From: a bacterium
GTDB taxonomy: Bacteria > Bacillota > Bacilli > Lactobacillales > Streptococcaceae
Direction of reading: 5' to 3'
Assembly: GCA_905221115.1 (NCBI GenBank)
Contig: CAJNBX010000016.1
Span: 1 to 44,688, forward strand
Length of the DNA stretch: 44,688 bases
The translations under genes were made by a program, and so were the position numbers. Shown piece after piece: positions 15,533-24,755 of the stretch (its first letter is position 1; every line of letters begins with the position of its first letter). The notes below the pieces were generated by a model. That model did not search any database and had not been told where the DNA came from. It saw only the letters and a program-made list of their open reading frames with translations.

Positions 15533-16975
15533 ATGACATACGAAGTAAAATCTCTTAATGAAGAATGTGGTGTTTTCGGTATCTGGGGGCATCCAGATGC
15601 TGCTAAGTTGACCTATTTTGGTCTCCACAGTCTTCAGCACCGTGGTCAGGAGGGGGCAGGAATCCTCTCCAATGACCAGGGACAATTGAAGCGGCATCGC
15701 GATATGGGTCTTTTATCAGAAGTCTTCAGAAATCCTGCTAATTTGGATAAATTGACGGGAACTGGTGCGATTGGGCATGTGCGTTACGCGACTGCTGGCG
15801 AAGCTTCTGTAGATAATATCCAGCCCTTCCTCTTCCGTTTTCACGATATGCAGTTTGGCTTGGCTCATAATGGAAACTTGACCAATGCTGCCTCTCTCAA
15901 GAAAGAACTGGAACAAAGAGGCGCGATTTTCAGCGCGACTTCGGACTCTGAAATCTTGGCTCACCTCATTCGTCGCAGTCACAATCCTAGTCTGATGGGC
16001 AAAATCAAGGAGGCGCTCAGCCTAGTTAAAGGTGGTTTTGCCTATATCTTGCTATTTGAGGATAAGTTAATTGCTGCTCTTGACCCAAATGGTTTCCGTC
16101 CGCTTTCTATCGGGAAAATGGCCAACGGAGCAGTGGTTGTTTCCTCTGAAACCTGTGCTTTTGAGGTTATTGGTGCTGAATGGATTCGTGATTTGAAGCC
16201 AGGTGAGATTGTGATCATTGATGACAAGGGCATCCAGTATGATAGCTATACAGATGATACTCAGTTAGCAATCTGTTCTATGGAGTATATCTATTTTGCT
16301 CGCCCTGATTCTAATATCCACGGTGTCAATGTCCATACGGCACGTAAACGTATGGGTGCCCAATTGGCGCGTGAATTCAAGCATGAAGCGGATATCGTGG
16401 TCGGTGTGCCCAATTCTTCCCTCAGCGCAGCGATGGGATTTGCGGAAGAGTCCGGGCTACCAAATGAAATGGGACTTATCAAGAACCAATACACCCAACG
16501 TACCTTTATCCAACCGACTCAAGAATTGCGGGAGCAAGGGGTGCGGATGAAACTATCTGCTGTTTCTGGTGTTGTAAAAGGCAAGCGTGTGGTTATGATT
16601 GATGATTCTATTGTACGTGGGACGACCTCTCGTCGTATCGTTCAGCTCTTGAAAGAAGCGGGTGCAACTGAGGTTCACGTTGCCATTGGTAGTCCAGCGC
16701 TAGCTTATCCATGCTTCTATGGAATTGATATCCAGACCCGTCAGGAGCTAATTGCGGCCAATCATACGGTTGAAGAAACTCGCCAAATCATTGGTGCGGA
16801 CAGTCTGACCTATCTTTCTGTTGAGGGGTTGATTGATTCAATTGGTATTGAAACGGATGCGCCAAATGGTGGTCTATGTGTCGCTTATTTTGACGGTGAC
16901 TACCCAACACCTCTCTACGACTATGAGGAAGACTATCGTCGAAGTTTGGAAGAAAAGACTAGTTTTTACAAATAG
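15533..16975 (+). CDS. purF: Amidophosphoribosyltransferase
   Basis: PurF makes phosphoribosylamine from PRPP and glutamine, the committed step of purine synthesis. An 11-residue propeptide (MTYEVKSLNEE) precedes Cys12, which becomes the N-terminal nucleophile after processing. The Ntn glutaminase domain spans about 12-240 with HRGQEGAG and GHVRYATAG. The PRPP motif VVMIDDSIVRGTTSRR is at about residues 353-368. Length 480 is typical. It is a central operon gene, 93 bp after purL. Confidence 0.97.
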   Translation: MTYEVKSLNEECGVFGIWGHPDAAKLTYFGLHSLQHRGQEGAGILSNDQGQLKRHRDMGLLSEVFRNPANLDKLTGTGAIGHVRYATAGEASVDNIQPFLFRFHDMQFGLAHNGNLTNAASLKKELEQRGAIFSATSDSEILAHLIRRSHNPSLMGKIKEALSLVKGGFAYILLFEDKLIAALDPNGFRPLSIGKMANGAVVVSSETCAFEVIGAEWIRDLKPGEIVIIDDKGIQYDSYTDDTQLAICSMEYIYFARPDSNIHGVNVHTARKRMGAQLAREFKHEADIVVGVPNSSLSAAMGFAEESGLPNEMGLIKNQYTQRTFIQPTQELREQGVRMKLSAVSGVVKGKRVVMIDDSIVRGTTSRRIVQLLKEAGATEVHVAIGSPALAYPCFYGIDIQTRQELIAANHTVEETRQIIGADSLTYLSVEGLIDSIGIETDAPNGGLCVAYFDGDYPTPLYDYEEDYRRSLEEKTSFYK

Positions 16976-17018
16976 ACGGATAAAGATTTTCCATTAAAGG
17001 AAAGGAAGAGGAGACAAA

Positions 17019-17063
17019 ATGACAAATAAGAATGCTTATGCTCCACGTCTCACTACTGACTAA
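17019..17063 (+). pseudogene. Duplicated 5' end of purM (14-codon stub)
   Basis: The first 24 bases of purM occur here with one silent difference (MTNKNAYA), then diverge and stop after PRLTTD. It has its own strong ribosome site (GGAAGAGGAG). The true purM begins 171 bp later, so a segment has been placed between two copies of the gene start. The stub might also act as a translated leader peptide. Confidence 0.75.
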
Positions 17064-17155
17064 AAGCTAAAGCATTTGTCAGTAGACGCTTTGCCTTATG
17101 GGGCCAAAGCCCTGACTAGTATTTTTAGATAAAATAATTGTTTATCTAAAAATAC
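17053..17155 (+). other. Structured insert between purF and purM with three inverted repeats
   Basis: Three hairpins follow one another: CTACTGAC (17053-17060) with GTCAGTAG (17078-17085); GCTTTG (17088-17093) with CAAAGC (17105-17110); and a perfect 15-bp stem at 17119-17133 and 17141-17155 with a 7-base loop. There is no T-run after the last stem, so it is not a standard terminator. It does not look like BOX; I could not identify it as RUP or SPRITE. It could be a small mobile repeat or a 5' regulatory RNA of purM. Confidence 0.6.
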
Positions 17156-17189
17156 GTCGCAATCTTTCTCAAAGAAAAGGAACATAAAA

Positions 17190-18212
17190 ATGACAAATAA
17201 AAATGCTTATGCTCAATCTGGTGTGGATGTTGAAGCGGGTTATGAAGTTGTTGAACGGATTAAAAAGCACGTGGCTCGTACGGAGCGTGCAGGTGTCATG
17301 GGAGCTCTTGGTGGCTTTGGTGGTATGTTTGACCTTTCAAAGACTGGGGTTAAAGAACCCGTCTTGATTTCAGGGACTGACGGTGTCGGAACCAAGCTCA
17401 TGTTGGCTATCAAATACGACAAGCACGATACTATCGGTCAGGACTGTGTAGCCATGTGTGTCAATGATATCATCGCTGCGGGTGCGGAACCCCTCTATTT
17501 CCTTGACTACGTAGCGACAGGGAAGAATGAACCAGCTAAGCTAGAACAAGTTGTCGCTGGTGTGGCAGAAGGTTGTGTGCAGGCAGGCGCTGCCCTCATT
17601 GGTGGAGAAACGGCTGAAATGCCTGGCATGTACGGCGAAGATGACTATGACTTGGCTGGTTTTGCGGTCGGTGTGGCTGAAAAATCTCAAATCATTGACG
17701 GTTCAAAGGTGGCAGAAGGAGATATTCTTCTCGGACTTGCTTCAAGTGGGATTCATTCCAATGGGTACTCTCTCGTCCGTCGTGTCTTTGCGGATTACAC
17801 AGGTGAGGAAGTCCTACCAGAATTGGAAGGTAAGCAACTCAAGGAAGTCCTTCTTGAGCCAACTCGTATCTATGTCAAGGCTGTCTTACCACTTATCAAG
17901 GAAGAGTTGGTCAATGGCATTGCCCACATTACAGGTGGCGGCTTTATCGAAAATGTCCCTCGTATGTTTGTAGCTGACTTGGCTGCTGAGATTGAAGAAG
18001 ACAAAGTTCCAGTCTTGCCAATCTTCAAAGCTCTTGAAAAATATGGTAAAATCAAACACGAAGAAATGTTTGAAATCTTCAATATGGGTGTGGGACTTAT
18101 GCTAGCAGTTAGCCCTGAAAATGTAAGTCGTGTCAAGGAATTGTTGGATGAACCAGTCTATGAAATTGGTCGTATCGTCAAGAAAGAAAACGAAAGTGTC
18201 ATCATCAAATGA
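17190..18212 (+). CDS. purM: Phosphoribosylformylglycinamidine cyclo-ligase (AIR synthetase)
   Basis: PurM closes FGAM to AIR with ATP. The 340 residues include the start [19 protein letters not shown], the loop [15 protein letters not shown] (about 58-72), [18 protein letters not shown] (about 90-107) and the [12 protein letters not shown] motif (about 137-148). The 3' end overlaps purN by 4 bp. A stub of its own first codons lies 171 bp upstream. Confidence 0.97.
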   Translation: MTNKNAYAQSGVDVEAGYEVVERIKKHVARTERAGVMGALGGFGGMFDLSKTGVKEPVLISGTDGVGTKLMLAIKYDKHDTIGQDCVAMCVNDIIAAGAEPLYFLDYVATGKNEPAKLEQVVAGVAEGCVQAGAALIGGETAEMPGMYGEDDYDLAGFAVGVAEKSQIIDGSKVAEGDILLGLASSGIHSNGYSLVRRVFADYTGEEVLPELEGKQLKEVLLEPTRIYVKAVLPLIKEELVNGIAHITGGGFIENVPRMFVADLAAEIEEDKVPVLPIFKALEKYGKIKHEEMFEIFNMGVGLMLAVSPENVSRVKELLDEPVYEIGRIVKKENESVIIK

Positions 18213-18760
18213 AAAAAATAGCGGTTTTTGCCTCGGGTAATGGCTCAAATTTTCAGATGATAGCCGAACAATTTCCAGTAGAGTTTGTCTTTTCAGACCA
18301 TCGTGACGCCTATGTGCTCGAACGTGCAGACAAGCTCGGCGTTCTGTCCTATGCTTTTGAACTCAAGGAGTTTGAGAGCAAGGCAGACTACGAAGCGGCC
18401 CTTGTCGAACTCTTGGAAGAACACCAGATTGACTTGGTTTGTCTAGCAGGCTACATGAAAATCGTTGGGCCAACTTTATTAGCAGCTTATGAGGGCCGAA
18501 TTATCAACATTCATCCAGCCTACCTGCCAGAATTTCCAGGAGCTCATGGGATTGAAGATGCTTGGAATGCTGGTGTTGCTGAGAGTGGCGTGACCATTCA
18601 CTGGGTGGACTCAGGTGTGGATACAGGAAAGATTATCAAACAAGTCCGTGTGCCACGGCTGGCTGATGATACCATAGCCAGCTTTGAAGAACGTATTCAT
18701 GCCACCGAGTATCAGCTCTATCCTCAAGTGTTGGAGAGTTTAGGGGTGGGTAGAAGATAA
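18209..18760 (+). CDS. purN: Phosphoribosylglycinamide formyltransferase
   Basis: PurN transfers a formyl group from 10-formyltetrahydrofolate to GAR. The protein has 183 residues. [12 protein letters not shown] (residues 7-18) is the phosphate-binding loop; the catalytic set is seen in [14 protein letters not shown] (His near 113), [11 protein letters not shown] (Asn and His) and [12 protein letters not shown] (Asp). The ATGA overlap with purM couples translation. The C-terminus (LESLGVGRR) is a little variable in this family. Confidence 0.95.
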   Translation: MKKIAVFASGNGSNFQMIAEQFPVEFVFSDHRDAYVLERADKLGVLSYAFELKEFESKADYEAALVELLEEHQIDLVCLAGYMKIVGPTLLAAYEGRIINIHPAYLPEFPGAHGIEDAWNAGVAESGVTIHWVDSGVDTGKIIKQVRVPRLADDTIASFEERIHATEYQLYPQVLESLGVGRR

Positions 18761-18804
18761 GAAGTAAATCAAGTTTTGATTTTGCAATATTGCTAGGAGA
18801 AAAA

Positions 18805-19269
18805 ATGATTGAGATAAAATTAGTAGATGAGAGCAGTTTTCAGGCAGTGCTGGATTTGAAAATATCTGAAGCTGATGAACGAGCACGTTTCGTGTCTCCA
18901 AATGTACGCTCTTTAGCTGACGCATGGCTCTACCGAGAGAATGGGGATGTGTTTCCAATGGCAATTTATTGGAATGAGCTTGTAGTTGGTTTTCTCCTGT
19001 TGGAAATAGATAAGGATGAAGAGGAATACTTTATCTGGCGGATAATGATTGGTCAGCAGTACCAAGGAAGAGGTCATGGTCGAAAAGCCTTGGAAGTTCT
19101 GATCAAAAAGGCTCAGATGGATATCGCTTGCAATCATATTATTGCAGATTATGTGGTTGGAAATGAAAAAATGAAGCACCTGCTGACTAGTCTTGGTTTT
19201 CAGGAAACAGGATTTATAGAAGAAAATAACGAAGTCGCTATGCGTTTGGACCTAAAGAAAGAGGAATAG
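18805..19269 (+). CDS. GNAT-family N-acetyltransferase
   Basis: A 154-residue cytosolic acetyltransferase of the GCN5 superfamily, using acetyl-CoA. The pyrophosphate-binding motif is [15 protein letters not shown] (about residues 80-94, Q-x-x-G-x-G). The C-terminal [15 protein letters not shown] is also typical of the fold. Sequence near the N-terminus ([19 protein letters not shown]) resembles spermidine/diamine-type enzymes, but the acceptor cannot be told. ATG at 18805 has TAGGAG upstream; an in-frame TTG at 18790 overlaps that site. It is a guest gene in the pur operon. Confidence 0.85.
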   Translation: MIEIKLVDESSFQAVLDLKISEADERARFVSPNVRSLADAWLYRENGDVFPMAIYWNELVVGFLLLEIDKDEEEYFIWRIMIGQQYQGRGHGRKALEVLIKKAQMDIACNHIIADYVVGNEKMKHLLTSLGFQETGFIEENNEVAMRLDLKKEE

Positions 19270-19270
19270 A

Positions 19271-19495
19271 ATGACGAAAAAAGCCCTAATCAGCGTCTCA
19301 GACAAAGCGGGCATTGTTGAATTTGCCCAAGAACTCAAAAAAACTTGGTTGGGAGATTATCTCGACAGGTGGAACTAAGGTTGCCCTTGATAATGCTGGG
19401 GTGGAAACCATTGCCATTGATAATTCATATGATATCTTTGATTTTAAATTGGAGTCAGTGCTTGTTGAAGACGGCTTCAAACGGAGGTATTTGTA
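19271..19495 (+). pseudogene. Truncated, frameshifted copy of the purH 5' end
   Basis: From the ATG at 19271 to about 19424 this matches the first part of purH at 20030. An extra A in the run after AAGAACTC shifts the frame, so the product stops after about 35 residues. Reading on in the shifted frame restores [15 protein letters not shown] before unrelated sequence begins. The vanZ gene starts at the end of this region with GGAGGT inside it. Confidence 0.85.
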
Positions 19496-20005
19496 ATGTT
19501 AGAATCTAAAAAAACAACTCGATATGTATTTTATATCTATCTGATGTTATTAACTTGGGGAATCTTATTTAAGTTTGAAACTAATCCTGAATTTATAGCA
19601 TTTTTCTTAGCTCCAAGGTACATCAATTGGATTCCATTTTCAGAACCACTAATAGTAGATGGAAAAATTGTTTTTGCTGAAATGTTATTTAATCTGATTT
19701 CCTTTATTCCATTAGGTGTTTGTTTCCCTCTGATAAAAACTAATTCATCTAGTTTAAAAATAGTCGGGACAGGTTTCTTGATTAGTCTATTGTTTGAGTG
19801 CTTACAGTATATTTTAGCAATAGGTATAACAGATATAACGGATTTGGCTTTAAATACGCTAGGTGTTTGTGTAGGCTTACTGATTTATCAAATGTTTATA
19901 AGAGTGTTCAAATCACAGACTAGAAAATGGGTCAATATCTTAGGTATGCTTAGCCTTGGTTTTGCTTATTTTGTTTTACTGTTACTGCATTTAATTGGTG
20001 TTTAA
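19496..20005 (+). CDS. VanZ-family membrane protein
   Basis: 169 residues with four or five hydrophobic segments (about 13-28, 62-80, 87-110, 120-140 and 145-165). The conserved VanZ-like features are NWIPFSEP near residue 41, LFNLISFIPLGV near 62-73, the Glu in LLFECLQYIL (about 101-110) and the ITDITDLALNTLG motif. VanZ proteins confer low-level teicoplanin tolerance in enterococci; in streptococci the native role is unknown. It is bracketed by a purH fragment on the left and complete purH on the right, so it appears to have been inserted with a duplicated purH start. Confidence 0.85.
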   Translation: MLESKKTTRYVFYIYLMLLTWGILFKFETNPEFIAFFLAPRYINWIPFSEPLIVDGKIVFAEMLFNLISFIPLGVCFPLIKTNSSSLKIVGTGFLISLLFECLQYILAIGITDITDLALNTLGVCVGLLIYQMFIRVFKSQTRKWVNILGMLSLGFAYFVLLLLHLIGV

Positions 20006-20029
20006 CTAATGATTAAAAAGGAGAATATA

Positions 20030-21577
20030 ATGACTAAACGCGCCTTAATCAGCGTCTCAGACAAAGCGGGTATTGTTGAATTTGCCCAAGAACTTAAAAA
20101 ACTTGGTTGGGAGATTATCTCGACGGGTGGGACCAAGGTTGCCCTTGATAATGCTGGGGTGAAGACCATTGCGATTGATGATGTGACTGGTTTTCCAGAG
20201 ATGATGGACGGTCGTGTCAAGACCCTTCATCCAAATATCCACGGGGGTCTTCTCGCTCGTCGTGATTTGGATAGCCACTTGGAAGCAGCTAAGGAGAACC
20301 AGATTGAGCTCATTGATCTTGTTGTGGTAAACCTTTACCCATTTAAGGAAACGATTCTCAAACCAGACGTGACTTATGCTGATGCAGTTGAAAACATCGA
20401 TATCGGCGGGCCATCTATGCTTCGTTCAGCAGCTAAAAATCATGCCAGCGTGACGGTTGTGGTAGACCCTGCTGACTATACTGTTGTTCTTGACGAATTG
20501 TCAGCAAATGGTGAAACTACTTACGAAACTCGACAACGTTTGGCAGCCAAGGTTTTCCGTCATACAGCGGCTTATGATGCTTTGATTGCAGAGTACTTCA
20601 CAGTTCAAGTGGGTGAAAGCAAACCTGAAAAGTTGACCTTGACCTATGACCTCAAACAAGCTATGCGTTATGGGGAAAATCCCCAGCAGGATGCGGACTT
20701 CTACCAGAAAGCTTTGCCGACTGATTACTCCATTGCATCAGCCAAACAGCTTAACGGTAAGGAATTGTCATTCAATAATATCCGTGACGCTGATGCGTCT
20801 ATCCGTATCATCCGTGACTTCAAAGACCGTCCAACCGTTGTGGCTCTCAAACACATGAATCCATGCGGTATTGGTCAGGCTGATGACATTGAGACTGCTT
20901 GGGACTACGCTTATGAGTCTGACCCAGTGTCTATCTTTGGTGGAATTGTCGTTCTCAACCGTGAGGTGGATGCTGCGACAGCTGAAAAGATGCATGGTGT
21001 TTTCCTTGAAATCATCATCGCACCAAGCTATACGGATGAAGCGCTAGCCATTTTGACCAACAAAAAGAAAAACTTGCGCATCCTTGCCTTGCCATTTGAT
21101 GCTCAAGAGGTTAGCGAAGTGGAAGCAGAATACACAGGTGTAGTTGGTGGACTTCTGGTGCAAAACCAAGATGTGGTCAAGGAAAGCCCAGCCGATTGGC
21201 AAGTGGTGACCAAACGCCAGCCAACTGAGACAGAAGCGACTGCTCTTGAGTTCGCTTGGAAAGCTATCAAGTACGTCAAATCAAACGGTATCATCGTGAC
21301 CAATGATCATATGACGCTGGGTGTTGGACCAGGTCAAACTAACCGTGTGGCTTCTGTTCGCATCGCTATTGACCAAGCTAAAGACCGTCTTGACGGCGCT
21401 GTGCTTGCTTCGGATGCCTTCTTCCCATTTGCGGATAATGTAGAAGAAATCGCCAAAGCAGGTATTAAGGCTATCATCCAGCCAGGTGGGTCCGTCCGTG
21501 ACCAAGAATCTATCGAAGCAGCAGACAAATATGGCTTGACTATGGTCTTCACAGGCGTGAGACATTTTAGACATTAA
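20030..21577 (+). CDS. purH: Bifunctional AICAR formyltransferase / IMP cyclohydrolase
   Basis: PurH carries out the last two steps to IMP. The 515 residues match the norm. The N-terminal cyclohydrolase (MGS-like) domain begins [20 protein letters not shown] with [13 protein letters not shown] and [16 protein letters not shown]; the formyltransferase domain has [11 protein letters not shown] (about 280-290) and ends [17 protein letters not shown] at 20030 follows AAAAGGAG; the earlier in-frame ATG at 20009 precedes this ribosome site. A terminator follows directly. Confidence 0.97.
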   Translation: MTKRALISVSDKAGIVEFAQELKKLGWEIISTGGTKVALDNAGVKTIAIDDVTGFPEMMDGRVKTLHPNIHGGLLARRDLDSHLEAAKENQIELIDLVVVNLYPFKETILKPDVTYADAVENIDIGGPSMLRSAAKNHASVTVVVDPADYTVVLDELSANGETTYETRQRLAAKVFRHTAAYDALIAEYFTVQVGESKPEKLTLTYDLKQAMRYGENPQQDADFYQKALPTDYSIASAKQLNGKELSFNNIRDADASIRIIRDFKDRPTVVALKHMNPCGIGQADDIETAWDYAYESDPVSIFGGIVVLNREVDAATAEKMHGVFLEIIIAPSYTDEALAILTNKKKNLRILALPFDAQEVSEVEAEYTGVVGGLLVQNQDVVKESPADWQVVTKRQPTETEATALEFAWKAIKYVKSNGIIVTNDHMTLGVGPGQTNRVASVRIAIDQAKDRLDGAVLASDAFFPFADNVEEIAKAGIKAIIQPGGSVRDQESIEAADKYGLTMVFTGVRHFRH

Positions 21578-21584
21578 GAACATG

Positions 21585-21615
21585 AAGGGAAGAAAACAGT
21601 TTCTTTCCTTTTTTA
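21585..21615 (+). terminator. Terminator after purH
   Basis: An 11-bp stem (AAGGGAAGAAA 21585-21595 with TTTCTTTCCTT 21600-21610, one G-U pair) leads into a T-run. It ends the purC-to-purH transcript. Confidence 0.8.
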
Positions 21616-21642
21616 GTTTAAAACACTAATTGAAACAAGAAT

Positions 21643-21665
21643 AAAACGAACGTTTGTGGTATAAT
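21643..21665 (+). promoter_or_regulatory. purD promoter with PurR box-like site
   Basis: AAAACGAACGTTT at 21643-21655 matches the CGAAC core of a PurR box, and the -10 box TATAAT is at 21660-21665. The box occupies the -35/-10 spacer, close to the promoter, unlike the more distant boxes before purC. Confidence 0.5.
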
Positions 21666-21697
21666 ATTATTAAATAATTCGCAAAAGAGGTTGAAAA

Positions 21698-22960
21698 ATG
21701 AAACTGCTTGTTGTCGGTTCGGGTGGTCGTGAACATGCGATTGCTAAGAAGTTGCTTGAGTCAAAAGACGTTGAAAAAGTCTTTGTAGCTCCTGGGAATG
21801 ATGGTATGACTCTGGATGGTCTGGAATTGGTGGATATCTTTATTTCCGAACATTCTAAATTGATTGACTTTGTAAAGGTCAACGATATCGCTTGGACCTT
21901 CATTGGGCCAGATGATGCTCTTGCGGCTGGTATCGTGGATGATTTCCATGCAGCTGGTCTCAAAGCCTTTGGTCCGACAAGATTGGCAGCGGAGCTGGAG
22001 TGGTCCAAGGATTTTGCCAAGGAAATCATGGTCAAATACGGCGTTCCGACAGCAACCTATGGCACATTCTCAGACTTTGAGGAAGCCAAGGCCTATATCG
22101 AAAAGCAGGGTGCGCCTATCGTGGTCAAGGCAGATGGTTTGGCCCTTGGGAAGGGTGTCGTCGTTGCGGAGACGGTTGAGCAAGCGGTCGAAGCCGCTCA
22201 TGAGATGCTTTTGGACAATAAATTCGGTGATTCAGGTGCACGTGTAGTTATTGAGGAATTCCTTGAAGGAGAGGAATTTTCACTCTTTGCCTTTGTCAAT
22301 GGCGACAAGTTCTATATCATGCCGACAGCGCAAGACCACAAACGTGCTTATGATGGCGATAAGGGGCCTAACACGGGGGGGATGGGTGCCTATGCGCCAG
22401 TTCCTCACTTGCCACAGAGTGTAGTTGATACAGCGGTGGAGACTATTGTCAAGCCAGTCCTCGAAGGGATGATTAAAGAAGGTCGCCCTTATCTGGGAGT
22501 GCTTTACGCAGGGCTTATCTTGACAGCTGATGGACCTAAGGTTATCGAGTTTAATGCTCGCTTTGGAGATCCTGAAACTCAGATTATTCTACCTCGATTA
22601 ACCTCTGATTTTGTCCAAAATATCACAGATATTCTGGATGGCAAGGAGCCAAACATCACGTGGACGGACAAGAGTGTGACTCTGGGTGTGGTTGTCGCAT
22701 CCAACGGTTATCCGCTAGACTATGAAAAAGGTGTTGAGTTGCCAGCCAAGACAGAAGGCGACATCATCACTTACTATGCTGGTGCCAAATTCGCTGAAAA
22801 TAGCAGAGCACTGTTGTCAAATGGTGGCCGTGTCTATATGCTAGTCACCACAGCAGATACTGTCAAAGAAGCCCAAAACACTATCTACCAAGAACTCAAC
22901 CACCAAAAAATAGAAGGCCTCTTTTACCGAACAGATATCGGAAGCAAGGCTATTCGATAA
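21698..22960 (+). CDS. purD: Phosphoribosylamine-glycine ligase
   Basis: PurD ligates glycine to phosphoribosylamine (GAR synthetase), an ATP-grasp enzyme of 420 residues. It starts MKLLVVGSGGREHAIAKKL, with IVVKADGLALGKGVVVA (about 139-155), GPNTGGMGAYAPVP (about 222-235) and EFNARFGDPETQ (about 283-294). AAAGAGG precedes the start. It has its own promoter and is followed by a 225-bp structured gap. Confidence 0.97.
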   Translation: MKLLVVGSGGREHAIAKKLLESKDVEKVFVAPGNDGMTLDGLELVDIFISEHSKLIDFVKVNDIAWTFIGPDDALAAGIVDDFHAAGLKAFGPTRLAAELEWSKDFAKEIMVKYGVPTATYGTFSDFEEAKAYIEKQGAPIVVKADGLALGKGVVVAETVEQAVEAAHEMLLDNKFGDSGARVVIEEFLEGEEFSLFAFVNGDKFYIMPTAQDHKRAYDGDKGPNTGGMGAYAPVPHLPQSVVDTAVETIVKPVLEGMIKEGRPYLGVLYAGLILTADGPKVIEFNARFGDPETQIILPRLTSDFVQNITDILDGKEPNITWTDKSVTLGVVVASNGYPLDYEKGVELPAKTEGDIITYYAGAKFAENSRALLSNGGRVYMLVTTADTVKEAQNTIYQELNHQKIEGLFYRTDIGSKAIR

Positions 22961-23185
22961 AGAAAAAATTCGCAAAATATGTTAATGGGCGCATAACTTG
23001 CGAGCGTTAGCGAGCTAATATAGAACAATCACCGCCGTTGTGAAAGAACGATTGGATGATAATCCAATCGTTCAGGGAAATTGGAAGACCTTGGGCTTCC
23101 AATTTAGGCATGAGACACCTTTGGTGGCTGCTGCCGTCCCTACCACCTAAGACCATTATCAAAAAAGAAGAAAAAAGGAAAAATT
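22961..23185 (+). other. Structured intergenic region between purD and purE
   Basis: No ORF is supported. Two perfect hairpins stand 4 bp apart: a 12-bp stem (GAACGATTGGAT 23046-23057 with its complement 23062-23073, loop GATA) and a 10-bp stem (AAATTGGAAG 23078-23087 with CTTCCAATTT 23096-23105). A short direct repeat GCGAGCGTTAGCGAGC lies upstream (about 22999-23014), and TTTGGTGG with CCACC follows near 23121-23148. No T-run follows either stem. It may be a small RNA, a 5' regulatory RNA of purE or a repeat remnant. Confidence 0.55.
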
Positions 23186-23677
23186 ATGACTAAACCAATT
23201 ATTTCCATCATCATGGGCTCAAAATCCGACTGGGCAACCATGCAAAAAACCGCAGAAGTCCTAGCCCACTTCGGTGTAGCCTACGAAAAGAAAGTTGTTT
23301 CTGCCCACCGCACACCAGACCTCATGTTCAGACATGCGGAGGAGGCTCGTAGTCGTGGTATCAAGGTCATTATCGCGGGTGCTGGTGGCGCAGCCCATTT
23401 GCCAGGTATGGTTGCTGCTAAAACAACCCTTCCAGTCATTGGTGTGCCCGTCAAATCTCGTGCCCTAAGTGGCGTGGACTCGCTCTACTCTATCGTACAG
23501 ATGCCGGGTGGTGTGCCTGTTGCGACAATGGCTATCGGTGAAGCGGGTGCGACAAATGCGGCTCTCTTTGCTCTACGTCTTCTTTCAGTAGAGGATCAGG
23601 CTATCGCGACAGCTTTGGCAGATTTCGCAGAAGAACAAGGAAAAATCGCAGAGGAGTCGACGAATGAGCTCATCTAA
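23186..23677 (+). CDS. purE: N5-carboxyaminoimidazole ribonucleotide mutase
   Basis: PurE (class I, 163 aa) converts N5-CAIR, made by PurK, to CAIR. The active-site motifs are clear: [12 protein letters not shown] (residues 8-19), VSAHRTPD (38-45) and [12 protein letters not shown] (about 68-79). It is followed by purK with a 14-bp overlap, which fits their consecutive steps. AAAGGAAAAA serves as the ribosome site. Confidence 0.97.
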   Translation: MTKPIISIIMGSKSDWATMQKTAEVLAHFGVAYEKKVVSAHRTPDLMFRHAEEARSRGIKVIIAGAGGAAHLPGMVAAKTTLPVIGVPVKSRALSGVDSLYSIVQMPGGVPVATMAIGEAGATNAALFALRLLSVEDQAIATALADFAEEQGKIAEESTNELI

Positions 23678-24755
23678 AACAATCGGAATTATTGGTGGTG
23701 GCCAGCTGGGTCAAATGATGGCTATTTCTGCTATCTACATGGGCCATAAGGTTATCGCGCTGGATCCTGCGGTGGATTGCCCGGCCTCTCGCGTTGCAGA
23801 AATTATCGTGGCGCCTTATAATGATGTGGATGCCCTGCGTCAGTTGGCTGAGCGTTGCGATGTCCTTACCTATGAGTTTGAAAATGTCGACGCTGACGGT
23901 TTGGATGTTGTTATCAAAGAAGATCAGCTTCCTCAAGGAACCGACCTGCTCCGTATTTCCCAAAATCGCATTTTTGAAAAGGACTTCCTCTCAAACAAGG
24001 CACAAGTTACCGTGGCACCCTACAAGGTTGTGACCTCTAGCCAAGATTTGGCAGATATCGACTTGTCCAAAAACTATGTCCTCAAGACCGCGACAGGTGG
24101 CTACGATGGGCATGGACAAAAGGTCATTCGCTCGGAATCAGACTTGGAAGAAGCCTATGTGCTAGCAGATTCAGCAGCCTGCGTTTTGGAAGAATTTGTC
24201 AACTTTGACCTTGAAATTTCTGTCATCGTGTCAGGAAATGGCAAGGATGTGACAGTTTTCCCAGTTCAGGAAAATATCCATCGCAACAACATCCTGTCTA
24301 AGACAATCGTTCCAGCCAGCATTTCAGATAGTCTGGCCGAAAAAGCCAAAGCCATGGCAGTGCGAATAGCAGAACAACTCAACTTGTCTGGAACTCTCTG
24401 CGTGGAAATGTTTGCGACAGCTGACGACATCATTGTCAACGAGATTGCTCCACGACCACACAACTCGGGGCATTATTCAATTGAAGCCTGCGATTTCTCG
24501 CAGTTTGATACCCATATTCTGGGCGTTCTGGGAGCACCATTACCAACCATCCAACTGCATGCGCCTGCTGTTATGCTTAATGTCCTCGGCCAGCATGTCG
24601 AGGCTGCTGAAAAATATGTCACAGAAAATCCAAGCGCTCACCTCCACATGTATGGTAAAATAGAAGCGAAGCACAACCGCAAGATGGGACATGTGACTTT
24701 GTTTAGTGATGTACCAGATGAGGTTGAGGAGTTTGGGGAAGGAAAGAATGAGTAA
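23664..24755 (+). CDS. purK: N5-carboxyaminoimidazole ribonucleotide synthetase
   Basis: PurK is an ATP-grasp enzyme that makes N5-CAIR from AIR, bicarbonate and ATP. It has 363 residues, with the N-terminal dinucleotide-like loop [13 protein letters not shown] (6-18), [17 protein letters not shown] (about 138-154) and [18 protein letters not shown] (about 260-277). The last codons overlap the ribosome site and ATG of the SIR2/GHKL gene by 8 bp, so the reading of purK is intact despite the neighbouring insertion. Confidence 0.97.
   Translation: MSSSKTIGIIGGGQLGQMMAISAIYMGHKVIALDPAVDCPASRVAEIIVAPYNDVDALRQLAERCDVLTYEFENVDADGLDVVIKEDQLPQGTDLLRISQNRIFEKDFLSNKAQVTVAPYKVVTSSQDLADIDLSKNYVLKTATGGYDGHGQKVIRSESDLEEAYVLADSAACVLEEFVNFDLEISVIVSGNGKDVTVFPVQENIHRNNILSKTIVPASISDSLAEKAKAMAVRIAEQLNLSGTLCVEMFATADDIIVNEIAPRPHNSGHYSIEACDFSQFDTHILGVLGAPLPTIQLHAPAVMLNVLGQHVEAAEKYVTENPSAHLHMYGKIEAKHNRKMGHVTLFSDVPDEVEEFGEGKNE

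Noticed and set aside
17119..17155. Rho-independent terminator before purM
   Set aside because: The 15-bp stem is AT-rich and has no T-run after it, and termination here would cut purM from its operon.
22961..23185. Known purine riboswitch
   Set aside because: The two simple hairpins do not show the three-way junction with conserved core expected of a purine riboswitch.
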